From positions 1 through 52,024 of the forward strand of contig JACRJN010000144.1 of assembly GCA_016235675.1 (NCBI GenBank): DNA of 52,024 bases, read 5' to 3'. Below, piece by piece: positions 1 through 7,755 of the stretch (the first letter of the stretch is position 1; every line of letters begins with the position of its first letter). Under the pieces are notes generated by a model. The model saw nothing but the letters and a program-made list of their open reading frames with translations, did no database searches and was not told the DNA's origin. The DNA is from Candidatus Schekmanbacteria bacterium (GTDB lineage: Bacteria > SZUA-182). The position numbers and the translations under genes were made by a program.

Positions 1-111
1 AAAAAAGGTGTGTTCGTATGGAACGCGCCGAAAGTATTGAGAGTCATAATTGCAGGGCTAACGCCCTGAAGTTCAGCCCTGAAGGGCTGGGACTACGAAC
101 TACGAACTTCT

Positions 112-178
112 AAGGAACTTCAATGTGTACAAGGGAATGTAGGGGCGGGGTCTCCCCGCCCCTACAAGAAAGTTCCTT
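112..178. repeat. Nested palindrome upstream of tilS
   Basis: A GC-rich hairpin occupies 138-166: arms of 13 bases built on AGGGGCGGGG and CCCCGCCCCT around a 3-base loop. It lies inside an outer inverted repeat AAGGAACTT (112-120) / AAGTTCCTT (170-178). The same AGGGGCGGGG core recurs near 26651. Shorter hairpins made of GCAGGGCTAACGCCCTG-type sequence precede it at about 52-90. The stretch 1-364 before tilS therefore holds repeats and no gene that I can support. Confidence 0.75.
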
Positions 179-248
179 TTAAGTTTGACCCCGGTCCCTG
201 GGTGATTCGCTGTTTAGGGAAATAAATCAATATTCAAAATGATCCCAA

Positions 249-323
249 TGTAGTTGCCCAATTCATTGGGCAGAAAGAACCTGATAAACCTGTCCTCGTA
301 AAAACGGGGATCAGGTAACTACA
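249..323. repeat. Multi-branched inverted repeat (three-way junction) before tilS
   Basis: The outer stem TGTAGTT (249-255) / AACTACA (317-323) encloses two side hairpins. The first is TGCCCAA/TTGGGCA (255-272). The second is ACCTGAT/ATCAGGT (279-316), which itself contains CCTCG/CGGGG (294-309) with an A-rich loop. It ends about 40 bases before the tilS start. It could be a multi-armed repeat element or a structured 5' leader; no known riboswitch family is recognised. Confidence 0.6.
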
Positions 324-364
324 CTTTTGAACGCAACTTGGTATAACCCCTGCTTGGAGGAAGA

Positions 365-1825
365 ATGCTATTTTCATCCGCCGTCAAGACTATTGAAAAA
401 TATCAATTAATAAAACAAGATGACAGCATCGTTATCGCCATCTCCGGGGGAGCCGATTCCGTGGCTTTGTTCCATTTTTTAGCGGAACTCAAATCCTGTT
501 TGAATTTGCGGCTGCATGCCGCCCATCTTAATCATAAACTACGGGGCAAAGAATCGGATAATGACGCCGAATTCGTGCGACAATTGGCGCAACAGCACCA
601 AATTCCTTATACGCTTCATGCTGAAAATATCGCGGTAAAAAGTAAACAGAATAAGCTCTCGCTGCAAGCCGCCGCCCGTAAATATCGTTATCGTTTTTTG
701 CGGTTGGTGGCTCAGACGCAGAAAGCCAACAAGATCGCCTTAGCGCATAACGCCGAGGATCAGGCGGAAACGATGATTTTGCGCTTATTGCGCGGCAGCG
801 GCCCGGAAGGATTACGGGGAATCCAGCCCCAAAACGGTCTTTTGATTCGCCCCTTTTTGGAAACAACCCGGCGGGAAATCGAGGAATATCTGAACAAACA
901 GCATTATGTCTACAGAACCGATTCGTCAAACCAGGAAACCAAATACTTACGCAACAAGCTGCGCCATGAACTGATGCCGGTTTTGCTCAAAGATTACAAT
1001 CCCCGCCTGCAAACCAATTTAAAACAATTAGCCGATATTCTGTACGAAGAGGATTTGTTCTGGCGGGTATATACGAACAACCAATTGGTTATGGTATTGC
1101 TCTACCAGGATTCGGAGCATGTGATTTTAGACAGCCGGGTTCTGAGAACCTTGCCCGCGGCCCTCCAGCGCCGTCTTTGTCGACTGGCTATCGAGCGGCT
1201 GGCGGGACATCTACAGGCGGTCAGTTTTATCCATATCCGGCAAATTCTTGATTTGGTGCAAAAGGATGCCGGGGAAAAAATCATCCATCTGCCTCGCAAT
1301 ATTTATGTGATAAAGCAATACGAGACCCTGGAAATCCGGCAAAGCCGTCCGCAATCGGCACCTGGCGGCAATGAATATGCGTTGAGTGTTCCCGGAATAA
1401 GCGAATTGGGCGATCTGGGTTTGAAAATAGAGGCACAAATAGCAGCGGTCGGCGAATTAGCGCCCAATTTTACGCATAAAACTACCCCTAAGCTTTGTTA
1501 TTTGGATTATGATCAGATAAAGGAGCCGTTACTGATCCGCACCCGCTGTTTGGGGGATCGCTTTCAGCCTTTGGGTATGGATCAGGATAAAAAGCTGAAA
1601 AATTTCCTGATCGACAGTAAAGTACCGCAAAGCCAAAGAGATGGGATGCCGCTATTGGTAAGCGGCGGGGAAATTGTATGGGTGATCGGCTTTCGCATCA
1701 GCGAAAAATACAAGGTAACCGCAGACAGCAAAAGGATATTGTGTCTGAAGGTTACCGATACCGGCAATCGTCTGTATGACGTCTTGTCCCACAGGATTTA
1801 TCCTGTGCCGAATTTTCAGATTTAG
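365..1825 (+). CDS. tilS: tRNA(Ile)-lysidine synthase TilS
   Basis: TilS ligates lysine to C34 of the tRNA-Ile that reads AUA, using ATP, in the cytoplasm. The N-type ATP-pyrophosphatase P-loop SGGADS is at residues 27-32, followed by the family segments HNAEDQAETMILRLLRGSG and LIRPFL. The C-terminal part holds the TilS substrate-binding and C-terminal domains (RCLGDRFQPLG, KLKNFLIDSKVP). The length of 486 residues is normal. GGAGG eight bases upstream supports the start. The extreme C-terminus is encoded by a hairpin of the type CACAGGATTTATCCTGTG (about 1790-1808), so the last dozen or so residues look repeat-derived. The gene is followed by repeats and lpxB on the same strand. Confidence 0.97.
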   Translation: MLFSSAVKTIEKYQLIKQDDSIVIAISGGADSVALFHFLAELKSCLNLRLHAAHLNHKLRGKESDNDAEFVRQLAQQHQIPYTLHAENIAVKSKQNKLSLQAAARKYRYRFLRLVAQTQKANKIALAHNAEDQAETMILRLLRGSGPEGLRGIQPQNGLLIRPFLETTRREIEEYLNKQHYVYRTDSSNQETKYLRNKLRHELMPVLLKDYNPRLQTNLKQLADILYEEDLFWRVYTNNQLVMVLLYQDSEHVILDSRVLRTLPAALQRRLCRLAIERLAGHLQAVSFIHIRQILDLVQKDAGEKIIHLPRNIYVIKQYETLEIRQSRPQSAPGGNEYALSVPGISELGDLGLKIEAQIAAVGELAPNFTHKTTPKLCYLDYDQIKEPLLIRTRCLGDRFQPLGMDQDKKLKNFLIDSKVPQSQRDGMPLLVSGGEIVWVIGFRISEKYKVTADSKRILCLKVTDTGNRLYDVLSHRIYPVPNFQI

Positions 1826-1828
1826 CGA

Positions 1829-1950
1829 ACTACCAAATGTCATTGCGAGGCAGCCTTATCGCCGAAGCAATCTCAGACGCTCGATACCAGAGATTGCTTC
1901 GCTCCGCTCGCAATGACGCTACGGGTCTCCTGTTGAGAACGCTACCAAAT
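1829..1950. repeat. Family A palindromic element (CATTGCGAG) with flanking CTACCAAAT copies
   Basis: The core at 1839-1917 starts GTCATTGCGAGGCAG and ends CTCGCAATGAC, a long imperfect palindrome. Its right flank ends GAGAACGCTACCAA, which is also seen next to the copies at 12123 and 26006. CTACCAAAT occurs in the same orientation at 1830-1838 and 1942-1950, like a target duplication, although the right copy may belong to the element. It fills most of the tilS-lpxB gap. Confidence 0.8.
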
Positions 1951-1967
1951 TATTATCAGGTCGTTGC

Positions 1968-3140
1968 ATGAATCATCATCAAAATAACAACCCCTCGCCG
2001 GTTATTATGATAGTAGCCGGGGAGTTATCGGGAGAACATTACGGCGCTCATTTAGCCAAGGCATTGCGGGAAACCAATCCCCAGGTTAAACTTATCGGTG
2101 TCGGGGGGCGGGAAATGGCGGATAACGGGGTGGAACTGCTTTTCAACATCAGCGCCTTGTCTGTTGTTGGAGTCTGGGAGGTTGCCGCCGGATTAAAAAC
2201 GATCTATTCCGTATTCCGCGGGTTGTGTCGACAATTGGATGCTGCCCCGCCCGATTTATTGATTTTAATTGATTACCCCGATTTTAACTTGCGATTGGCT
2301 AAAGCGGCTAAAAAGCGCGGGATTAAGATTTTATACTATATCAGCCCGCAAGTGTGGGCCTGGCGTAAAGGGCGCACCAAATTAATAACTGAATTAGTCG
2401 ATAAAATCGCGGTAATTTTGCCTTTTGAGGCCGCTCTGTATCAAAAAGTCGGGGCGGCGGTGGAGTATGTCGGCCATCCCTTGCTGGAAACCATCCCATC
2501 CGCCCAATTTAAGGAGCGGATTGTCAACCACGGGGAAGGTCGAATTGTCGGGCTGCTGCCGGGAAGCCGCCGCAACGAAATACATTTTTTGCTGAAACCG
2601 ATGCTGGATGCGGCCAGGATTTTATGGGAACAGAATTCGGATTTGGAATTTATCCTGCCTGTCGCCCCCGGTCTTGATTTTGAGGAAATCGAGCGCATAA
2701 GCTTAAGCTATAAGTTGCCCTTGAAACTATTACACGGGCAGGCGCGGGAAGCGATGAAGGAAGCCGACCTGATTATCGTCGCTTCCGGTACGGCTACATT
2801 AGAAGGCGCTTTAATCGGCGTTCCCATGGTGGTTGTCTATAAAGTGGCCGGGTTGACCTATTTTTTAGGGCGCATGTTGATCGACACCCCGTTCATCGCC
2901 TTAGCCAACATCGCCGCGCAAAAGGCGGTCGTGCCGGAATTGATTCAAGATGCTGTAAACCCGGAGAACATCGCGGCTTGCGCCGGCAAATTATTGAACA
3001 ATCTTTCCGAACGGGTGCGGATGCAAACGGAATTGGTTAAGGTACGGGAAAAATTGGGAGAAAGCGGCGCTTCCCGTAAAGTGGCGGCCTTGGCCTGGAA
3101 GTTGATGGACAGTGGACAGTGGACAGTGGATAATGGATAA
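1968..3140 (+). CDS. lpxB: Lipid-A-disaccharide synthase LpxB
   Basis: LpxB is a peripheral membrane glycosyltransferase that joins UDP-2,3-diacylglucosamine and lipid X to make the lipid A disaccharide. Family signatures are GELSGEHYGAHL near the N-terminus, the Pro/Trp-rich YISPQVWAWRKGR, GLLPGSRRNEI and ASGTATLEGALIGVPMVV. The length of 390 residues matches the family. AGG seven bases before the ATG is a modest ribosome site. The C-terminal tail MDSGQWTVDNG is translated from a palindromic repeat (3105-3203), so the native end was probably near the residues KVAALAWKL. Presence of lpxB implies a lipid-A-containing outer membrane. Confidence 0.96.
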   Translation: MNHHQNNNPSPVIMIVAGELSGEHYGAHLAKALRETNPQVKLIGVGGREMADNGVELLFNISALSVVGVWEVAAGLKTIYSVFRGLCRQLDAAPPDLLILIDYPDFNLRLAKAAKKRGIKILYYISPQVWAWRKGRTKLITELVDKIAVILPFEAALYQKVGAAVEYVGHPLLETIPSAQFKERIVNHGEGRIVGLLPGSRRNEIHFLLKPMLDAARILWEQNSDLEFILPVAPGLDFEEIERISLSYKLPLKLLHGQAREAMKEADLIIVASGTATLEGALIGVPMVVVYKVAGLTYFLGRMLIDTPFIALANIAAQKAVVPELIQDAVNPENIAACAGKLLNNLSERVRMQTELVKVREKLGESGASRKVAALAWKLMDSGQWTVDNG

Positions 3141-3203
3141 TGAAAAAACTAATTATTGTCTATTATTCAATTATCCATTGTCCATTGTCAATTATCCATT
3201 ATC
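3105..3203. repeat. GGACAGTGGATAATGG palindrome overlapping the lpxB 3' end
   Basis: Tandem GGACAGT and GGATAAT units on the left arm pair with ATTATCCATTGTCCATTGTC-type sequence on the right arm. The left arm supplies the last codons and the stop of lpxB. The right arm lies just before yicC. Related sequence recurs at 41512-41638 and near 46222-46258. Confidence 0.8.
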
Positions 3204-3218
3204 AAACGAGGGAAATCA

Positions 3219-4094
3219 ATGATCAAAAGCATGACCGGATACGGACGAGGATGTGTAAAACTGGAAACCCTGGAAATCGAGGCGGAAGCGCGCTCGGTAA
3301 ATAATCGTTTCAGCAACGTCAATATAAAACTGCCCCGCCAGTTAAGCTCCCTGGAAAATCAGGCCTGGGGCTATGTCAACGGACGTTATCAGCGGGGAAA
3401 ACTGGATGTTTTCATAAATATCCGCTATTTTGGCGGAAACCAGACGATTCAGTTAGATGTCCCCCTGTCCCAGCAATATTATCAGGCTTTAAAACAATTG
3501 AAACAGGAGTTCAATCTGCCGCATGACGTCACCCTGGAATTAATGGCCAGAAATCCCAATATATTTGAAACCAGCGAAAGACAGCAGGAGGAAGAGATTT
3601 GGCCGGCGCTGGAGGGCGCTTTAAAAGAGTGCCTGGACAACCTGGACGCCATGCAGAAAACCGAAGGGGAAAATATCGCCCATGACATATTGAGCCGCTG
3701 CCGCTTTTTATCCGCTGGAATTACCAACCTGGAACCGCTGCTGGCCAAATTGCCCAATATCTACATGGAACGCCTCAAAACACGTTTGGCGGATAATCTG
3801 CCCGGAGTCAGTATCGGCGATGACCGGTTAATCCAGGAAATAGCCCTGTGTGCCACCCGCTGCGATGCCACGGAAGAGGTGGTGCGCTTCAAAAGTCATT
3901 TAAAGCAATTTCAGGACTGGATTGAAAAGGAAAGCGGCCCGGTAGGTAAAAAGCTGGATTTTCTGGTGCAGGAGATACACCGCGAGTTAAACACCATGTG
4001 TTCCAAGGTCAACGACAGCCAATTTGTTCAGGCGGCGGTAGGGCTAAAAAGCGAGTTGGAAAAAATTAAGGAACAGGTACAGAATATCGAGTAA
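3219..4094 (+). CDS. yicC: YicC family endoribonuclease
   Basis: YicC/RloC-type proteins are reported to be endoribonucleases involved in RNA turnover and stationary-phase physiology. The hallmark N-terminus MIKSMTGYGRG and the C-terminal GKKLDFLVQEIHRELNT are both present. I chose the start at 3219 because it begins this conserved N-terminus and has CGAGGGA just upstream; an upstream ATG at 3156 would only add translated repeat sequence. The product is 291 residues, normal for the family. recR starts three bases after its stop codon, so the two are probably co-transcribed and translationally coupled. Confidence 0.93.
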   Translation: MIKSMTGYGRGCVKLETLEIEAEARSVNNRFSNVNIKLPRQLSSLENQAWGYVNGRYQRGKLDVFINIRYFGGNQTIQLDVPLSQQYYQALKQLKQEFNLPHDVTLELMARNPNIFETSERQQEEEIWPALEGALKECLDNLDAMQKTEGENIAHDILSRCRFLSAGITNLEPLLAKLPNIYMERLKTRLADNLPGVSIGDDRLIQEIALCATRCDATEEVVRFKSHLKQFQDWIEKESGPVGKKLDFLVQEIHRELNTMCSKVNDSQFVQAAVGLKSELEKIKEQVQNIE

Positions 4095-4097
4095 ATC

Positions 4098-4694
4098 ATG
4101 ATCTATAGCGAATCCTTACAGGAATTAATCAAAGAATTCAAAAAGATGCCCGGTATCGGGGAAAAGAACGCACAGCGCCTTGCCTTTTATGTGCTGCAAA
4201 TCTCCAATGAGCAGGCGCAGAAACTCTCCATGGCGATTATCAATCTCAAAACCAGAATCCGCTATTGCTCAATATGCAGCAACCTGACCGAGGTCGATCC
4301 CTGCGCCATCTGCCACAATCCTTCCCGTGATCACAGCCTGATTTGCGTGGTGGAAGACCCCAAAGCCTTGATCGCCATCGAAAAAACCGGTCAATATAAA
4401 GGGGTGTACCATGTGCTGATGGGGACTCTCTCCCCGTTGGACAATATCGGCCCCGATGACATCCGGATTAAGGAATTGATGACACGGGTAGAGAAAAATG
4501 ACGTCAAAGAAGTAATCATGGGCACCAGCCCGAACATGGAGGGAGAAACCACCTCTCTGTATATCGCCAGGCTTCTGTCCCCGCTGGGAATTAAAATCAC
4601 CCGCCTAGCACGCGGCGTCCCTATCGGCACCGACATCGAATACGCCGATGAGATTACTCTGTTGAATGCTTTGGAGGGGCGGACTAAATTTTAG
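4098..4694 (+). CDS. recR: Recombination mediator protein RecR
   Basis: RecR acts with RecF and RecO to load RecA on single-stranded gaps. Visible parts in order are the helix-hairpin-helix MPGIGEKNAQRLAF (17-30), the zinc finger C57, C60, C69 and C72, and the Toprim domain starting CVVEDPKAL with MGTSPNMEGE further on. The length of 198 residues is standard. The gene follows yicC by three bases and converges on the methyltransferase at 4714, leaving a 19-base gap with no obvious strong terminator. Confidence 0.97.
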   Translation: MIYSESLQELIKEFKKMPGIGEKNAQRLAFYVLQISNEQAQKLSMAIINLKTRIRYCSICSNLTEVDPCAICHNPSRDHSLICVVEDPKALIAIEKTGQYKGVYHVLMGTLSPLDNIGPDDIRIKELMTRVEKNDVKEVIMGTSPNMEGETTSLYIARLLSPLGIKITRLARGVPIGTDIEYADEITLLNALEGRTKF

Positions 4695-4713
4695 GGGTTT
4701 GTAATCCCAAATA

Positions 4714-5724
4714 CTACTTCGTCCCCAAAATATAATGGGTATGGTTAAAATGCTTCAAAAAACATGGAGGCATGACCTTTAGCACCGATTGGGTCAGGCT
4801 TGGCTGCAAGGATTCCACAAAGGGGATGATTTTATATTTTGTCCCGAAAGTCTGCCTGAGCATAGCGGTCAACTCCCCGTAAGATAAGGGTTTTATGTCA
4901 TCATAGGGGAATTTTTTAATCGCCAGGGACAGCTTGTGCGCTAAAGATTTAGGCATAAAGCCGATCAGCCGTAAATCGATATGCGGCTCAGGCGTAACCA
5001 TATTGTAGCGGTTAACCGAATCCCCCACAAAGTAGCCGCCGGGGGCTAAAATCCGCTGAATTTCCTCCAGGCTCTTCAACTGAATGTCGACATGTTCCAA
5101 TACCGCCTGGGAGTTGATCAGATCAAATGCGTTATCGGGAAAGGGCAAGGCGCTGGAAGAGGCCGCCAGAAAGGTAATGTTGTTAATTCCCTGATCCGCG
5201 CAATATTTTTTGGCGATAATAACCGAGGCCATATCCATGTCCAGGGCGTAAATTTGCTGATAGATTTTAGCGGCCATCACCGCCCACGGGCCGCGCCCGC
5301 AGCCGATGTCCAGGCAGGTTTCATGCCTGATCTGTCCCTTTGCATACCTGAGCAGGATATTGGTCACGTGTATCTGTTCCTGCCCGGCCTTGATAATGAC
5401 CTCCTGGCTGTAATTCTCCAGCCATTTTTGCTTTTCCGCCCCGCTCTTGTTTTCAAAACGCATCGTACGGCGCAATTCCCAAGGCAGGCTGTTTTTCTCC
5501 TTTTTGGAATCGGCATAGTTCAAAAATTCCTCGAAGCTCATCTTATCATATTGTTTTTCCAAATCCTCCAGTACCCGTTCCTCTCCGGGATAAATTTCCC
5601 CCGGCTTGAAATTGGGCACCCCGGCAAAAACGCGATATTGATGCCGACACTTGGGGCACTGATAATAGCCGGGTTTTTCCTCCAAAGGCTGGCGGCAATC
5701 GAGACAACAATAGGCTATGGGCAT
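4714..5724 (-). CDS. SAM-dependent methyltransferase with N-terminal zinc ribbon
   Basis: This is a class I methyltransferase: SAM-binding motif I is LDIGCGRGPWAV, followed by an acidic loop (YALDMDM) and motif DLINSQAVLEHVD. The N-terminus has two CxxC pairs (CCLDCRQP and YQCPKC), a small zinc ribbon like that of Trm112/UbiE-related fusions. I place the start at 5724 (MPIAYCCLDC) because GAGGT stands at the right distance; the longer frame from 5811 lacks this support. The product is 336 residues. The substrate is unknown; a lipid, quinone or sugar acceptor is possible. It is transcribed toward recR. Confidence 0.8.
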   Translation of the reverse strand: MPIAYCCLDCRQPLEEKPGYYQCPKCRHQYRVFAGVPNFKPGEIYPGEERVLEDLEKQYDKMSFEEFLNYADSKKEKNSLPWELRRTMRFENKSGAEKQKWLENYSQEVIIKAGQEQIHVTNILLRYAKGQIRHETCLDIGCGRGPWAVMAAKIYQQIYALDMDMASVIIAKKYCADQGINNITFLAASSSALPFPDNAFDLINSQAVLEHVDIQLKSLEEIQRILAPGGYFVGDSVNRYNMVTPEPHIDLRLIGFMPKSLAHKLSLAIKKFPYDDIKPLSYGELTAMLRQTFGTKYKIIPFVESLQPSLTQSVLKVMPPCFLKHFNHTHYILGTK

Positions 5725-5804
5725 GGAGATTACCTCACAAATACAGGGTAAATATTGCTTTTCTCTCAGCGGATAATTGTTTATAATAACATTGGTTGCA
5801 CTGC

Positions 5805-5833
5805 TTGACAAGGTTAAGTTTGCTGCCTATACT
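5805..5833 (+). promoter_or_regulatory. Sigma-70-type promoter with no intact gene directly downstream
   Basis: TTGACA (5805-5810), a 17-base spacer, then TATACT (5828-5833). The next supported gene starts at 6242. The space between is filled by a CATTCCCG-type element (5866-5932) and a composite palindrome (5992-6139). A short frame starting at 5840 (MLKNRLLKQMK) runs directly into the first repeat and stops, so a small gene may have been destroyed there. Confidence 0.55.
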
Positions 5834-5865
5834 GATTATATGTTAAAAAATCGATTACTAAAACA

Positions 5866-5932
5866 AATGAAGTTATCGGGAATCTGGTTTTAATTCAACA
5901 CCATATTCCCGATAAAGGCATTCGGGGATGAC
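5866..5932. repeat. Family B palindromic element
   Basis: AATGAAGTTATCGGGAATCT on the left pairs with ATTCCCGATAAAGGCATTCG on the right. The same element is found at 25567-25633 and 50716-50791. This copy lacks the first few bases of the outer CATTCCCG arm. Confidence 0.8.
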
Positions 5933-5991
5933 ACCTTGGAAGGCGCTGAACAAACCTTAAAACTCAGAGCTATGCCTTGAGTGAACAGTAG

Positions 5992-6139
5992 TACACGATT
6001 TTATAAATAACTAAGATTATTTTTTAAGTGTCATTGCGAGCTTAAGCGAAGCAATCTCTACCCGTGCGTCCGAGATTGCTTCGGCGATAAGGCTGCTGAG
6101 CTATGACAGAATAAACTCAGTTATTTATAAAATCGTGTA
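5992..6139. repeat. Family A element nested in a longer perfect inverted repeat
   Basis: The outer arms, 5992-6012 and 6119-6139, are 21 bases each and perfectly complementary, built on CGATTTTATAAATAACT. Between them lies a degenerate CATTGCGAG element (6030-6107). The arrangement looks like a palindrome placed in the loop of another palindrome. Confidence 0.85.
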
Positions 6140-6241
6140 GTAGGGACTTTAACGCACGCTAACCCCCATGTCATCAGATGAGGCTAAAGCCTCTACTCCA
6201 GCAAATTATATTTTCGGGAAAATATAAAGGAGGAAGTTTTT

Positions 6242-7444
6242 ATGTCGAAATATATAGCAATCTTAACACTTTGCCTTTCCGTCGGTATCGTCAATCAGCT
6301 ACAGGCACAAACGCCGCCGCCAACCAGAATCCTCAAAGTACCGTCCGAATATCCCACCATCCAGGCCGGGATTGATGCGGCGCAAGCCGGGGATGAAGTC
6401 TTAGTTGCCGCGGGCACTTACAATGATCCGATTGTGCTTAAACCCTGGGTGAAAGTGTGCAGCGAAGGGACGGAAGAAGAGCATCTGAATCATACCGCCG
6501 CCCGGCGTACCATTATCGATATAAAGCAGGTATTAAAGCCTGTTGTAGAAGGAGCGGACGGAGCGGTGCTGGACGGTTTCACCCTTACCGGTCTGGGTAA
6601 AGTGGATCACCATAAACCGGCGCATCCCCATGGAATAAATTGCCGCGGTACATCTCCTATCATCATAAATAATATCGTTCATCATAACGGCAGCACCGGG
6701 ATCGGCAGTCACATGCAGCATGGGAAAGTCGCCGCGCCCTATATCGCCAACAATATCGTCTACGCCAATAACGGACTGGGTATCGGCAGCAATCATGATT
6801 CCGCCGCTACGATCATCAACAACATCATATATGATAATAAAGAATTGGGTATCGGCTCCAAAAACGGTGCGCATCCCCTGATCCAAGGGAATAAGGTCTA
6901 CAATAACGGGCAATCCGGCATCGGGGCTAAAGACGGCGGATTTCCTATCGTTCGCGCTAATGAGGTTTATAACAACGGCTCAGCCGAGGATTTCGATAAC
7001 GGCGGGGGGCTGGTGTTCAGCGATACTTATATCCCGGTGATCGAGGACAATAAGGTCTACAGTAATTTTACCATCGGTATCGGCTTGGGATATGATGTTA
7101 CCGCTTTGGTCAGGAATAACGAAAGCTATCAAAACCGTCTGGTGGGTATCGCTTTGGGGAATACCGCCGATGTTAAAATCACCCACAATAAAATACATCA
7201 TAACGATAAAGTTGGTATCGGTCTGGCCGGCCTGGCTCATGCCGAGATTACCAATAACGAGATTTATTCCAACATGTTCAACGCCTTCAGCCCCTACGAG
7301 GAAGGCAAGGGCAATCTGATAATCAAGGATAATATTTTAAAAGATAACAGTGTCCATTTCTCCGATTCCGCCAGCCCGCGGCGGCAAAGTTTGCCCGGTA
7401 TGCCGGATCAGCTCAACAGACCGGGGTTTATGAAGAGGCATTGA
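6242..7444 (+). CDS. Secreted right-handed beta-helix (NosD/DUF1565-like) protein
   Basis: Residues 1-22 form a signal peptide ending LQAQ. The segment YPTIQAGIDAAQAGDEVLVAAGTY is the typical first rung of secreted pectate-lyase-like and DUF1565 proteins. It is followed by about ten rungs of roughly 22 residues with N-N-I/K-V-Y-x-N-x-G-x-G-I-G-S patterns, as in parallel beta-helices. AAAGGAGGA six to eight bases before the ATG is an excellent ribosome site. The likely role is binding or cleaving a polysaccharide at the cell surface; I see no identifiable catalytic set. The gene stands alone between repeat-rich spacers. Confidence 0.8.
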   Translation: MSKYIAILTLCLSVGIVNQLQAQTPPPTRILKVPSEYPTIQAGIDAAQAGDEVLVAAGTYNDPIVLKPWVKVCSEGTEEEHLNHTAARRTIIDIKQVLKPVVEGADGAVLDGFTLTGLGKVDHHKPAHPHGINCRGTSPIIINNIVHHNGSTGIGSHMQHGKVAAPYIANNIVYANNGLGIGSNHDSAATIINNIIYDNKELGIGSKNGAHPLIQGNKVYNNGQSGIGAKDGGFPIVRANEVYNNGSAEDFDNGGGLVFSDTYIPVIEDNKVYSNFTIGIGLGYDVTALVRNNESYQNRLVGIALGNTADVKITHNKIHHNDKVGIGLAGLAHAEITNNEIYSNMFNAFSPYEEGKGNLIIKDNILKDNSVHFSDSASPRRQSLPGMPDQLNRPGFMKRH

Positions 7445-7453
7445 TGTAAAAAT

Positions 7454-7659
7454 GTTGACAGTTGTCGGTTGTCGGTTTTAAAAATTTTTTAAGGGACTTA
7501 GAAGATATTAACATACCCCCCACTCTAACCCTCCCCCACAAGGGGGGAGGGAATTTATCCCCCTCCCCCTTGATGGGGGAGGGACGGGGTGGGGGTGATT
7601 ATCACGATTCAAAAACGGTATCCTTGAAAATTCCGAGTTCCTAACCGACAACCGTCAAC
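7454..7659. repeat. Nested palindromes: GTTGTCGGTT arms around a C-rich hairpin
   Basis: The outer arms GTTGTCGGTTGTCGGTT (about 7461-7477) and AACCGACAACCGTCAAC (7643-7659) enclose an inner palindrome of CCCCCACTCTAACCCTCCCC (7516-) and GGGGGAGGGACGGGGTGGGG (to about 7595). The outer arm type recurs around 39176-39342, where it encloses a different inner element. No gene is seen in 7445-7755. Confidence 0.8.
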
Positions 7660-7672
7660 CGAATAAAATGGA

Positions 7673-7701
7673 TTGCAATTCGTTACCGCCTTTGTTATAG
7701 T
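7673..7701 (+). promoter_or_regulatory. Likely purH promoter
   Basis: TTGCAA (7673-7678), a 17-base spacer and TATAGT (7696-7701) lie 54 bases before the purH start, between the repeat cluster and the gene. The match is good but was found by eye. Confidence 0.5.
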
Positions 7702-7755
7702 GAATCAACATATATTAGACCAAACAGATATTAAACATAATCAGAGGGAGCGCGC

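Noticed and set aside
3156-3218. Upstream start for yicC
   Set aside because: The added residues (MSIIQLSIVHCQLSII) are repeat-derived; the conserved N-terminus and ribosome site are at 3219.
5092-5751. Long open frame antisense to the methyltransferase
   Set aside because: It lies entirely opposite a gene with clear SAM-binding motifs, has no recognisable domain and no convincing start signal.
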